A stretch of DNA of 64,000 nt from Gemmatimonadota bacterium (GTDB taxonomy: Bacteria > JBHIER01 > G020348925), in contig CP070758.1 of NCBI GenBank assembly GCA_020348925.1, positions 2,572,614 to 2,636,613 on the forward strand, written 5' to 3'. The notes beneath the pieces are model-generated. The model was given only the letters and a program-made list of their open reading frames with translations, did no database searches and was not told the origin of the DNA. Positions 1-9,072 of this stretch are shown here, piece by piece. The position numbers were made by a program, and so were the translations under genes. Positions within the stretch are counted from its first letter, which is position 1. Each line of letters starts with the position of its first letter.

Positions 1-1
1 T

Positions 2-1177
2 GCTCTCATCTTTGCCGTCATCGTGCTTCTGGTGATTGTTTGGAATGTCGTCCGTATTGTCTTTGTGGCCAACGTCAGGTACCCGCGATCTCTTGACGGA
101 GAGTGTTTTATCAAGGGTGCGGATGATTCTCTCAGGAAGCTCATATTGCGCATACGATTTCCTCGGAAAGACAGCCCCTCGTCCATCTCCCAATTTCCAT
201 TTGAGATTGGCATACAGGACATCCGTGATGCTGAGTCGGCTCAGGATATTCTTTCTCGTGTTCGGAACTCGCAAATCCAGGAAATCGTGCTGACCAACTT
301 TGATTACGATCTGGACGATCCGCACATTGCACACAAAAAACTTGAGCTCCTCGAGGGCCTGGCAACGTTCAAGGAGAAACGAATCGTCATTGAGTCATCG
401 ATCGACCCCCTCTATCTCTTCACCGCGCGCGCACATGATTTTTGGGTTGACAAAGAGAAACAGCACATATCACTCGATCGTTGGTCCATGGTTCTACAGA
501 AGTTCACGAAGTTACGCTGGAGAGCCACCGAAGGCGAATTTGATGCGTTGCGAAATAAATTCAACAAGGAGCTTGAGCAGCTCGAAAATTTCAAAAACAT
601 GTCGTCGGAGGTTCGAAGCGCCCTTGTCTCCGAGGGGTGGCCAAACCGGATTCTCAGGGATTACGCAGAAACGTTAGTATCGTGCAAAGAACTCCAAGGG
701 TATACCGCACATGATGTCGTCGACCAATTTCTCGACCTGGCCACGGCCCATTACCGGAGGATCTGGGCGACCTGCAGTACCGATGAGAAGGTTCTCTTGT
801 ATCGACTTGCCCAAGAAGGATTTGTGAATTGGCGAATGAGGAATACGCTGCGCAGCTTGATTCGGCGAAGAATTGTCGTGGCCGCTCCGAACTTCCGGCT
901 CATGAACGAGAGCTTCCGGCGGTTCGTCTTCAGAGCGGAGCGTCCCGAAATTTTCCAGGAATGGGAAAAGGCGGTTGAATCAAGCATGTGGTCCAGAATC
1001 AAAAAACCGCTCATTTTCTCCGGAATTGCTCTGGCCGTGTTCTTTTTTGCAACTCAGAGAGAGGTTTTCAATCGATCACTAGGAATGCTGGCAGCTGTGA
1101 TGACCGGTGCGCCGGTTCTTATAAAGATCATCGGAATGTTGCTGCAGAATCGCCAGGTGACCTCCACCCATGACTGA
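2..1177 (+). CDS. C-terminal part of a membrane-associated ATPase-like protein (5' end outside window)
   Basis: The frame is open from base 2, so the gene very probably begins upstream; the first possible start inside the window is GTG at 23. The visible 391 residues begin with a hydrophobic stretch (ALIFAVIVLLVIVWNVV) that is probably a membrane segment. A following stretch reads EIVLTNFDYDLDDP, then a helix and RIVIESSIDPL, which resembles the Walker B and sensor strands of STAND/AAA-type NTPases. No Walker A loop is seen, so it may lie upstream or be missing. The C-terminal third looks like a winged-helix region (HYRRIWATCSTDEKVLLYRL and the RSLIRRRIV strand) followed by two hydrophobic segments near residues 330-375. 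I do not recognise a named family. It reads toward the peptidase array but is separated from it by a likely terminator and 431 bases. Confidence 0.6.
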   Translation, partial: ALIFAVIVLLVIVWNVVRIVFVANVRYPRSLDGECFIKGADDSLRKLILRIRFPRKDSPSSISQFPFEIGIQDIRDAESAQDILSRVRNSQIQEIVLTNFDYDLDDPHIAHKKLELLEGLATFKEKRIVIESSIDPLYLFTARAHDFWVDKEKQHISLDRWSMVLQKFTKLRWRATEGEFDALRNKFNKELEQLENFKNMSSEVRSALVSEGWPNRILRDYAETLVSCKELQGYTAHDVVDQFLDLATAHYRRIWATCSTDEKVLLYRLAQEGFVNWRMRNTLRSLIRRRIVVAAPNFRLMNESFRRFVFRAERPEIFQEWEKAVESSMWSRIKKPLIFSGIALAVFFFATQREVFNRSLGMLAAVMTGAPVLIKIIGMLLQNRQVTSTHD

Positions 1178-1189
1178 GGTGCAGAGATG

Positions 1190-1222
1190 AACCTCACCGG
1201 TGTGATCGGGTGAGGTTCTTAC
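1190..1222 (+). terminator. Probable hairpin terminator after the first gene
   Basis: A perfect 9-bp inverted repeat, aacctcacc (1190-1198) and ggtgaggtt (1209-1217), with a 10-base loop lies 13 bases after the stop codon. The T-run behind it is weak (cttacac), so termination strength is uncertain. Confidence 0.45.
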
Positions 1223-1596
1223 ACTTCGGTCTTGATCTCAGAGGAAATGGTCTTGAGACCACTGTAGGTTTTTTTCAATCCACCACTTTTTTTGCTCTAC
1301 CCCTCACTCTGCTCTCAGATCTCATTTTATCACAAGATTTCCCGTTGAAGCCTGTTGAACATTTTTCGGATTTGGGACTCTGAACCGGTTCATACGGAAA
1401 GCTCAATACTCTCCGGTAGGTCGCGAATTTCACTGAAACTTGTGGACTTACATTCTGTCTAATCTTTTTGAGGGTATTACAATGCTCCAAACCTCGTGGG
1501 AGGAGGGATGAACATATGACACGATTCTATTGAATTCTTTCGGATAATCCTATCCTAAGGAGATCGAGGTGGTTCGTTACTTACTCACTTTTTCCG
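1223..1596. other. Gene-free stretch upstream of the peptidase array
   Basis: This stretch between the terminator and the ribosome binding site of the first M28 gene has no supported gene. It probably holds the promoter of the array, but I see no convincing -35/-10 pair: candidates such as TTGAAT near 1531 have poor spacing. The only clear signal is the Shine-Dalgarno gaggaggtg at about 1597-1605, just after the stretch. Confidence 0.4.
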
Positions 1597-1608
1597 AGGA
1601 GGTGTCTG

Positions 1609-4587
1609 ATGTCCAAGTGTTTCCTTGCGACGCTGTTGGTTCTTCTCTCGTCACTCAGTTCGGCCGCTCTCGTTGAGGCCAGCCCGGATGTGCTGATTGC
1701 AGTTAATATTTCGGATTCCGGAGCGATGGGTACTTTGAGGGAAATGCCGGTTTCTGTCAACTACCGGGGTTACGGATATCTCGTTGCCACGGTCGACACC
1801 GACGATATTGAGCGGCTGAAAAAGGCCGGAATTGAATATGAGGTTATTGATGATGAGGCATGGTCCGAACCGTATTTTCTGATTACGAGACCGAAAGCGG
1901 AAGCGCTCGGTCAAATCCCGGATCAGGGGGAGGTTCTTTTTCAAACCGAGAGTGAGGCCTTTGTTAAAATCACCCTGGAGGAAGTTCTTGAGTTCGGTCG
2001 AGCCGGCTTTCAACTGACGCGGATCTTTCCGAAATCGCTCCCCCTGTGGGAGGACCGAGCTGAAGAGAAGGGCCGTATTCGAGAGAACCTTCTCGCCAGC
2101 CGGCAGACGGAGGATGTCATCGGGGCCATCGTGAATCAGATATCTCAGGAGATCATGCGATCGGATGTGCAGCGGTTGCAGGATTTTCAGACGAGGCTGT
2201 GGGCCAGCGATTCGCTCTGGGCCTCTGCTCAATGGATCTACGACCGCTTCGTCGAGTACGGTTACACGGATGTCGTATTCGAGGATTTCGTCATATCCGG
2301 AAATGATCCTATCTGGTATCAGCAGGGATACGATGTCCCAGTGCGGAATGTCGTTGCGACAAAACCCGGCGTTCTCCATCCGGAAGACATCGTCATCATC
2401 GGTGGCCATTACGACTCGATTGTCTTTGACGGCACGAACCCGTTCGTCTGGGCTCCGGGTGCCGACGACAACGCCTCGGCCATAGCTGCTATGCTGGAGG
2501 CAGCCCGTATTCTGGCCGACGTCGATCTCGAGTGTACTGTCAAATTTGCCTGCTGGACAGCGGAAGAGGTCGGCCTCTACGGCGCATGGTATCATGCAGC
2601 CCAGGCCTACGATCGTGGCGAGAACATTGTCCTGAATATCAACTTGGACATGATCTCGTACCAGCACGAGGGCGATCCTGAACGAGACGTCACCGTCTAT
2701 TACAATCCCTCCGCCCAGGCCTATGCGGATCTGATGTCCGAGATGGCCAATACGTACACGACCCTTGTCCCTGTACCACGCTTTGCCGGCGGCGGCAGCG
2801 ACCACGTGCCTTTCATGCAATACGGGTACGACATCGTCTACGCCGAGGAGGGTGATTTCTTTCTGACACCCCACTGGCATATAAGCACAGACGTTGTCGA
2901 AAACATGGACTTCGGCTATATGGGCGAGGTTGTCAAAATGAGTCTGGCCACTCTGGTTACTGTGGCCGGTCCTCCTGCAACATTGGTTGTGCCCGAACCT
3001 GTGCTTGGCTTCGAAAGTTACGTCATGGACGAAGATGATGAAGGCGGAAGTAGTGGTAATGAAAACGGATATTTCGATGCCGGTGAGACCATTCAGCTTT
3101 CCGTCACGCTCTCCAATCACGGTGATGCCCAGGCGACTGACGTCACGGGTCGCTTAGCGATCGACGATCCCTATGTGACCGTTTTAGACGATGTGGTTCC
3201 TTATGAAAATATACCCCCTGGGGGAGCCGGAACGAGCCAGAGTCAGTTTCGGTTTCTCATATCGGAGGACTGCCCAAGTGGGCATTTTCTAAATTTCTCC
3301 CTTCATACGACAGCCTCAGGAGGGATTACGAATACGACGTATTTTTCGGTGCGTGTTATACAGCCGACCGTTGTCTATATCTCGTATGATCTTGAAGAGA
3401 TGAGCGGGGACGGTGACGGGAATCCTGAACCCGGCGAGACGGTGGAGATGTCCCTGCTCTTGGGGAACGGCGGTTTGAGGGGTGCTTCGGGGATTGTTGC
3501 CGAACTCTCGACGGAAGATGGAGACATAACGGTTTTAAAGAGTGAGATTGTTTTCCCCGATATGGCCACTCAGAGTGTTGCTGAGAATACGGGCGAACGC
3601 TTCAGCTTCTCGGTGAATGCAGCGGCAGCACTTCATACTGTCGATTTTACGGTTCGCCTGTCCGAGGGAAAAGGGTATTATCGGATCGATATTCCCATTC
3701 GCTGGCTTATGGGACAGGGTACGGTCCGACTTGTGGCTGACGACGGCGGGGGATACTTTGGCTACTACATCGAAGCGCTTCAAAATGTGGGCGTCCCCTT
3801 CGATATCGATGAAATCCAGGGCGTACCTTTGCCCCACTCCGTGGATCTCAAGGATTATGCGGAGGTGATCTGGTTCACGGGTGCCGATGAGAGCAATACA
3901 TTGACACCCGAGGATCAGAACGACCTGCAGGATTTTCTTGATAATGGTGGGAGGTTGCTTCTTTCCGGATGTATGATCGGGTATGAGATCGGGACGACAC
4001 CCTTTTACCGGAATTACTTGCACGGAAGCTACGTTTCCTTTATGACGATGCTCCATCATCTCAACAGTGCGGCCTCGAATCCGGTCCAGAGTGACATAGA
4101 CATTACTCTGGCTAGAGATGGGTATAACGGACAAGCTTTCACGGGGGAGGTTGATCCCATCAGCCCGGCCGTTTCGATTTTCGATTACGACCGAAGTACT
4201 GAGGAAGGACCTGGGATCGTCAGATCGAGCGGCAGTGGTGCCCTCGCTGTGGAAACCTCGGTATACAAGCTCGCCTATTTCTCTTTCGGTCTGGAAGGTA
4301 TTGTCCCGACGGAGGATTGTGCGCAGGTGATTGCTGATGTGTTGGCGTGGTTTAAAGAGCCGGGTATCGATAAGGGGGACGTTGATGGCAACGGAGCGAC
4401 GGACATCATCGATGCAGTTGTGGCGGTGAACATTGTTCTGGGTATGCACCAACCCGATGAAGACCAAATGGTTCGGGCTGACATGAATTATGACGGAGCC
4501 ATAGACATCATCGATGTCGTCAGAGTCGTCAACGCCGTGCTGGGAACGAGTGGAAGAGCAGTTCATGACAATGACACGGATATGTAG
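1609..4587 (+). CDS. Secreted M28 metallopeptidase with dockerin tail (M28 clade A, copy 1)
   Basis: 992 residues. ATG 1609 follows gaggaggtg at a good distance. Order of parts: signal peptide (1-25), N-terminal propeptide-like region (about 26-165), M28 zinc peptidase domain (about 170-460), two beta-sandwich domains with the GNxNGxxxPGE / GDGDGxxxPGE motif (about 470-585 and 586-700), a Rossmann or GATase-like domain (about 703-918) and a type I dockerin (923-985). All M28 residues are present: metal ligands His267 (GGHYDS), Asp287 (GADDNAS), Glu320, Asp347 and His399 (GGSDH), plus the general base Glu319. The family removes N-terminal residues from peptides with two zinc ions. The Rossmann domain shows no amidotransferase triad. 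Both dockerin loops (DVDGNGATDIID, DMNYDGAIDIID) keep the calcium ligands. The substrate cannot be told from sequence. It heads a tandem array and is followed 38 bases later by the next copy. Confidence 0.93.
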   Translation: MSKCFLATLLVLLSSLSSAALVEASPDVLIAVNISDSGAMGTLREMPVSVNYRGYGYLVATVDTDDIERLKKAGIEYEVIDDEAWSEPYFLITRPKAEALGQIPDQGEVLFQTESEAFVKITLEEVLEFGRAGFQLTRIFPKSLPLWEDRAEEKGRIRENLLASRQTEDVIGAIVNQISQEIMRSDVQRLQDFQTRLWASDSLWASAQWIYDRFVEYGYTDVVFEDFVISGNDPIWYQQGYDVPVRNVVATKPGVLHPEDIVIIGGHYDSIVFDGTNPFVWAPGADDNASAIAAMLEAARILADVDLECTVKFACWTAEEVGLYGAWYHAAQAYDRGENIVLNINLDMISYQHEGDPERDVTVYYNPSAQAYADLMSEMANTYTTLVPVPRFAGGGSDHVPFMQYGYDIVYAEEGDFFLTPHWHISTDVVENMDFGYMGEVVKMSLATLVTVAGPPATLVVPEPVLGFESYVMDEDDEGGSSGNENGYFDAGETIQLSVTLSNHGDAQATDVTGRLAIDDPYVTVLDDVVPYENIPPGGAGTSQSQFRFLISEDCPSGHFLNFSLHTTASGGITNTTYFSVRVIQPTVVYISYDLEEMSGDGDGNPEPGETVEMSLLLGNGGLRGASGIVAELSTEDGDITVLKSEIVFPDMATQSVAENTGERFSFSVNAAAALHTVDFTVRLSEGKGYYRIDIPIRWLMGQGTVRLVADDGGGYFGYYIEALQNVGVPFDIDEIQGVPLPHSVDLKDYAEVIWFTGADESNTLTPEDQNDLQDFLDNGGRLLLSGCMIGYEIGTTPFYRNYLHGSYVSFMTMLHHLNSAASNPVQSDIDITLARDGYNGQAFTGEVDPISPAVSIFDYDRSTEEGPGIVRSSGSGALAVETSVYKLAYFSFGLEGIVPTEDCAQVIADVLAWFKEPGIDKGDVDGNGATDIIDAVVAVNIVLGMHQPDEDQMVRADMNYDGAIDIIDVVRVVNAVLGTSGRAVHDNDTDM

Positions 4588-4625
4588 ATCGATCACGAAT
4601 TTCTTATCAAAGGGGGGCAACAGTT

Positions 4626-7583
4626 ATGCGAAGTGTACGTGTCGTTTTGATGCTGATCGTCTTGTTCTGTTTGACCGGTCGTCCTCATGCGATTCTTCAG
4701 AACGGGAAACCGTATTTGGTGACGATCCCCAGGACCGATCCTGCCGTCACCTCATTCCTTCAGGATCAAAAGATCCCTGTCTGTTTTCAAACGGACGCAT
4801 GGTATTTTGCCCAGGCGGGGGAGGCCGATCTTGAACGATTTGAGGCGGCAGGGCTTGCCTGGGATATCATCGATGACGAGGCATGGTCCGAATCGTACTT
4901 CTTTATCACGAAACTTCGTGGAGAGGACCTCGGAGAGATCCCTCATCTGGGGAACGTCCTTTTTAGAACTGAGAAAGAAGCTCTTGTCAAAGCCGGTTTA
5001 CGGCAAGCTCTGGAGTTTGCAGAGGCGGGCTTTCAATTAACCCGAATCTTTCCGAATGCGCTTCCCCTTCGTGAAGATCAGATTGAAAAAGACGAACGTA
5101 TCAAAGACAAACTGAGATTTCAAAGTCGAACGGACGATGTCATCGGGGCCATCGTGAATCAGGTCTCTTTGGAAATCGTTCAATCGTACGTTCAGCGGTT
5201 GCAGGATTTTCGGACGCGGTTCTTTGCCAGCGATTCGATCTGGGCGGCCGGACAATGGCTCTACGATCGGTTCGTCGAGTTCGGGTACACGGATGTTGTC
5301 TTCGACAATTTCGTTGAGTCAGAATACGGTGTGCCGGTCAGGAATGTGATTGCCACGAAACCTGGTGCTCTCTATCCCGACAGCGTCATCATCATCGGTG
5401 GGCACTATGATACCATCGTGTACGATGCCTCGGACTATTTTGTCTGGGCACCAGGGGCGGATGACGATGCATCGGGTGTCGTCGGGGTGCTGGAAGCGGC
5501 TCGAATTTTGGCCAATGTCGATCTTGACTGCACGGTGAAATTCGCCTGTTGGACTGCCGAGGAAATAGGTTTGTACGGAGCTTGGCATTACGCGACGGAG
5601 GCCTATGATCGGAGAGAGAGAATCGGGTTGTACATCAATTATGACATGCTTGGAAACCTGGACGAGAACGATCCGTCGAGAAATGTCACCATTTATTTGA
5701 ATGCCACTGCCCAAGCATATGCCGATCTCATGGCTGAGATGGCCACCGAATATACCAGTTTGGTCCCCGAGCAGTTTCCGGCTTTTACCGCCGGCAGCGA
5801 TCATGCTCCTTTCATGTTACATGGATACAACATCCTCTACGCGCAGGAGGGTGATTTCAGCCCGTACATCCATACTGGTTTTGATGTTACAGATAATATG
5901 AACTTCCCTTATATGTGTGAAGTCGTTAAAATGGGGCTGGGTACTTTGGCCGCAGTTGCCGGTCCTCCAGCTTCAATCTCTGTTACCGAACCAGTTATTA
6001 CTCTCGAAAGTTACGACATTGATGATGATGCGCAGGGTGGGAGTATCGGGAACGGGAACGGCTACTTGGATACAGGTGAGACAATTGAAGTGACAATCGC
6101 TTTGTATAATTACAGTGATTCAGATGCACATGGGGTCAGGGCTCGCCTTGTAACAGATGACGCATATGTCTCCATTGTTCACGATGAGATCTCTTTTGGA
6201 GATATTCCCAGCGATGGAATGGGTTCAAGCCATGATCAATTCCTTTTCGTTATTTCAGAAGATTGTCCTGTGGGCCATTTCTTGGATTTTTCTGTGGAGG
6301 TCACTACGACAGATGGATTTGGTTGGATGAGCTATTTCACCGAGCGCGTTGTGCAGCCTTCTATTTTGTATGTCACATTCAGTATTGAAGACACCGATGG
6401 AAATGGCAATGGAGCCGCTGATCCAGGTGAGACAGTAGATATGTATCTTCTTATGGGGAATGGTGGATTGAGAAGTACCTCTGGAACGGTGATTGAACTT
6501 GCGACCGAGGATCCTGATGTAACGATCATTGACAATGAGATCATGTTTCCAGATATGGACATTGGCACTGTGGCTGAGAATACGGATGATGCCTTCGTCT
6601 TTTCCCTTGACGAGGCGGCGGACGTTCACACTGTCCCCTTTACGCTGCATATTTCAGAGGGACAGGGATATTATCAGATCAGCATACCTTTTTATGTGCT
6701 CATAAAGCAGGGAACAGTCCGACTGGTTGATGACGACGGCGGGACGGACAAACTCTATTTCTACCTCGAAGCCCTCCAACTCGCTGGCGTTCCGTATGAC
6801 ATCGAACACATTAACGGACTGGCCATGCCCCATTCCGATGATCTGGACGATTATTCAGAGGTGCTCTGGTATACGGGTACTGTGGAGACCAATACACTGA
6901 CAACGGACGAGCAGAGTGATATCGAGGCCTTTCTCAATGGAGGCGGGAGACTTCTCCTGTCCGGAAGTATGATCGGTTACGAGATCGGCGATTCCCCGTT
7001 TTACAGAAATTATCTGCACGGAGATTACGTCTCCTTTCTGACGCTGCTTCATCATCTGAACGGTGTCCCTTCAAATCCCGTCGTCGGCGATATGGATATA
7101 ACCTTGGCCACGACTGGGCTTTGTGCTCAGGGGTTTGCCGGTGAGACGGATCCTATCAGTCCGGCCGGTTCAATTTTCGATTACGATCGAAGTACGCAGG
7201 AGGGACCTGGGACCGTCAGATCGAGCGGGAGTGGGGCCTTGGCCGTGGAGACCTCGGTGCACAAACTCGTCTACGTCTCCTTTGGTGTCGAAGGTATTGT
7301 GCCTGTTGAGGACATGGCCCAGGTGCTGGCTGATGTCTTGGCGTGGTTCAAGGAGCCGGGGGTGGACAAGGGCGATGTGGATGGGAACGGATCGACGGAC
7401 ATCATCGATGCGGTCGTGGCGGTGAATATTGTCCTGGGCATGCATCAACCGGATGAGGGGCAGAGAGCTCGGGCAGACATGAACTACGACGGGTCGATAG
7501 ATATTATCGATGTTGTAAAAGTTGTCAACGCTGTGCTGGGTAGTAGCGGTAAAGTCTCTGCTATTGGTTCCAAAGACATGTGA
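4626..7583 (+). CDS. Secreted M28 metallopeptidase with dockerin tail (clade A, copy 2)
   Basis: 985 residues; ATG 4626 sits behind an aaggggggc Shine-Dalgarno, 38 bases after the previous stop, so the two are probably co-transcribed. The signal peptide is residues 1-22. The peptidase motifs are complete: His260, Asp280 (GADDDAS), Glu312-Glu313, Asp340 and His393. The architecture equals that of the gene at 1609 (propeptide-like part, M28, two PGE-type beta domains, Rossmann domain, dockerin). The dockerin DNA at 7371-7464 is identical over 94 bases to that of the gene at 9073, although the two catalytic domains belong to different M28 clades. This points to recent recombination or gene conversion at the 3' end. 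Confidence 0.93.
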   Translation: MRSVRVVLMLIVLFCLTGRPHAILQNGKPYLVTIPRTDPAVTSFLQDQKIPVCFQTDAWYFAQAGEADLERFEAAGLAWDIIDDEAWSESYFFITKLRGEDLGEIPHLGNVLFRTEKEALVKAGLRQALEFAEAGFQLTRIFPNALPLREDQIEKDERIKDKLRFQSRTDDVIGAIVNQVSLEIVQSYVQRLQDFRTRFFASDSIWAAGQWLYDRFVEFGYTDVVFDNFVESEYGVPVRNVIATKPGALYPDSVIIIGGHYDTIVYDASDYFVWAPGADDDASGVVGVLEAARILANVDLDCTVKFACWTAEEIGLYGAWHYATEAYDRRERIGLYINYDMLGNLDENDPSRNVTIYLNATAQAYADLMAEMATEYTSLVPEQFPAFTAGSDHAPFMLHGYNILYAQEGDFSPYIHTGFDVTDNMNFPYMCEVVKMGLGTLAAVAGPPASISVTEPVITLESYDIDDDAQGGSIGNGNGYLDTGETIEVTIALYNYSDSDAHGVRARLVTDDAYVSIVHDEISFGDIPSDGMGSSHDQFLFVISEDCPVGHFLDFSVEVTTTDGFGWMSYFTERVVQPSILYVTFSIEDTDGNGNGAADPGETVDMYLLMGNGGLRSTSGTVIELATEDPDVTIIDNEIMFPDMDIGTVAENTDDAFVFSLDEAADVHTVPFTLHISEGQGYYQISIPFYVLIKQGTVRLVDDDGGTDKLYFYLEALQLAGVPYDIEHINGLAMPHSDDLDDYSEVLWYTGTVETNTLTTDEQSDIEAFLNGGGRLLLSGSMIGYEIGDSPFYRNYLHGDYVSFLTLLHHLNGVPSNPVVGDMDITLATTGLCAQGFAGETDPISPAGSIFDYDRSTQEGPGTVRSSGSGALAVETSVHKLVYVSFGVEGIVPVEDMAQVLADVLAWFKEPGVDKGDVDGNGSTDIIDAVVAVNIVLGMHQPDEGQRARADMNYDGSIDIIDVVKVVNAVLGSSGKVSAIGSKDM

Positions 7584-7863
7584 GATCTGATGTGCGGGTT
7601 ACGTGCAATTTTTGAAACATAGAGGAGTAATACCGTAGAAATGTTTTAACAAGTGAGTTGAATGGAGTATTATCCCTGTCTCGTCGTTGGTTGAAAGTCC
7701 ACTTATTTCGAGGTGTAAAATCTCGTTTTCACAATGTAAAAAATTCAAAAACTGTCCGTTTTCGGATACACCCTGTACCACCAGCGGACACTTCACATAG
7801 TGCGTTCTGTGCGGAACCGTGTCTACTGTATCACAAGAGAACGTGAACGTACCGGCATGTTCT
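7584..7863. other. Gene-free stretch
   Basis: No supported gene. Short open frames exist on both strands but none has a ribosome binding site, a domain or a composition like the neighbours. I see no strong terminator after the stop at 7583. Confidence 0.4.
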
Positions 7864-7892
7864 TTGCTTTTTCTACACTAAGAATGTATGTT
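7864..7892 (+). promoter_or_regulatory. Candidate sigma70-type promoter of the collapsed M28 gene
   Basis: TTGCTT (7864-7869), a 17-base spacer and TATGTT (7887-7892) lie about 87 bases before the start at 7979. Both boxes are imperfect, so this is a modest candidate. Confidence 0.35.
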
Positions 7893-7920
7893 GAGAGCAT
7901 TCTCTGAATACACGGCAGAA

Positions 7921-7944
7921 TGAAGGGCACTTTTGTGCTCTTCA
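7921..7944 (+). promoter_or_regulatory. Leader hairpin upstream of the collapsed M28 gene
   Basis: A 10-bp stem (tgaagggcac 7921-7930, gtgctcttca 7935-7944, one G-U pair) with a tttt loop lies between the candidate promoter and the Shine-Dalgarno aaggaggtg (7967-7975). Its role is unknown. Confidence 0.4.
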
Positions 7945-7978
7945 GTTGAACGTTTTCATGTGTTCGAAGGAGGTGACC

Positions 7979-8922
7979 ATGATGAAGTGTTTTCATCTTC
8001 TTCTCACTCTGGTACTTCTTTCTTGCCTTGTCGTTGCCGTCGAAGCATCGCCACAGGAAGCACACCCCTATCTCATCAAAATATCCCGGGCTGATTCGAA
8101 CGTCGTTACGGTTCTTCAAGAACGAAATATTCCTGTCTATTTGAAATTGAAGAAATGGTACTTCGCAGGAGCACATGCACCCGATTTCATTTATCTCAGG
8201 GAGAAGGGAATAGAGTATGATGTGATTGATGAGGAGGCGTGGTCGAAACCGTACTATTTAATAACCAGACCTCGGAGAGGGGAGCTCGGTGTTATTCCCG
8301 AGGTCGGCAGAATTCTTTTTCAGGAGGATAAGGAGGCGATTCTCAAAAAAGGTAGCAATCAATTTCTCGAACTGGTCAGTGCCGGGTATACATTGACGCG
8401 GCTTTTTCAGAGATCGCACCCAATCTTGGAAAGGAAACACAGTACATTACCTTCAATTGTCTGGGAAGCCGGGTCAGACGACGTAATCGAGACTATCGTC
8501 AATAATGTTTCCGAGGACAGTCTTCGATCATATGTTCAGCGTTTGCAGGATTTTCAGACCCGGTATTTCGAAACAGATTCGATCAAGGCATGTGCTCGCT
8601 GGTTCCGAAACACCCTTCTCGATTTCGGATACACCGATGTTGTCTTCGATACGTTAACCAATCAGCCACTTGATCATGCAATCTGGAACGTAATCGCCAC
8701 CAAGCCCGGTTTTTTCTATCCTGACAGTATCGTCATAATAGGTGGCCACTTTGATTCCATCGTTCGTGATGGGACGAATCCGTATGTCTGGGCGCCCGGG
8801 GCAGGCGATAACGCCTCCGGGACGCGGTGGTGACGGTCAATATCGTCTGGGGTATGCATGAGCCTGATGAGGGGGAAACGACACGGGCTGATTTGCAGTA
8901 CAGGTATGATATTCTATAATCA
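7979..8922 (+). pseudogene. M28 peptidase gene collapsed by an internal deletion (catalytic start fused out of frame to dockerin end)
   Basis: The best start is ATG 7979, placed by aaggaggtg at 7967-7975. The frame gives a signal peptide, the propeptide-like part and the first third of the M28 domain, through His257 (GGHFDS) and GAGDNASG (Asp277), then stops at 8833 after a junction near 8815-8830. Just after the junction, in another frame, the DNA encodes the second half of a dockerin (DAVVTVNIVWGMHEPDEGET, then RADLQY and a stop at about 8920-8922). Relative to full-length copies of about 2.95 kb, some 2 kb is missing: the rest of the peptidase, both beta domains, the Rossmann domain and the first dockerin loop. 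The remaining dockerin DNA and the signal peptide (MMKCFHLLL) most resemble the gene at 12165, so this is probably a decayed duplicate of it. The first Asp of GADD is Gly here. The 285-residue product would lack most metal ligands. Confidence 0.85.
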
Positions 8923-9021
8923 AACATTGATAAAAATTGCTCTTATTGTGAGGTGAAAATGCGGATGTATCTTTCGTTCCCCAGTGTTTGCGTATGAACA
9001 CTGAGGGTTCCCAGTTGTGAT

Positions 9022-9049
9022 GAGACAGTACCCTGTCGCGCCTGTCTTA
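9022..9049 (+). promoter_or_regulatory. Leader hairpin before clade B M28 gene
   Basis: Imperfect inverted repeat: gagacag (9022-9028) pairs with ctgtctt (9041-9047). It sits just before the Shine-Dalgarno of the next gene. A related, stronger hairpin precedes the other clade B gene at 25025, and both are followed by ctttgaaag, so the leader itself is conserved. Confidence 0.4.
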
Positions 9050-9072
9050 TTCTTTGAAAGGAGGGAGTCACA

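Noticed and set aside
1651..3120. A 489-codon open frame on the minus strand opposite the first M28 gene
   Set aside because: It mirrors the codon structure of the M28 gene, has no ribosome site, domain or signal peptide, and equivalents recur opposite the other copies (for example 18820-20112). These are antisense shadows of high-GC third positions.
7658..8176. Open frames around the gap before the collapsed M28 gene on both strands
   Set aside because: They are short, lack ribosome sites, and one is antisense to the signal peptide and propeptide region.
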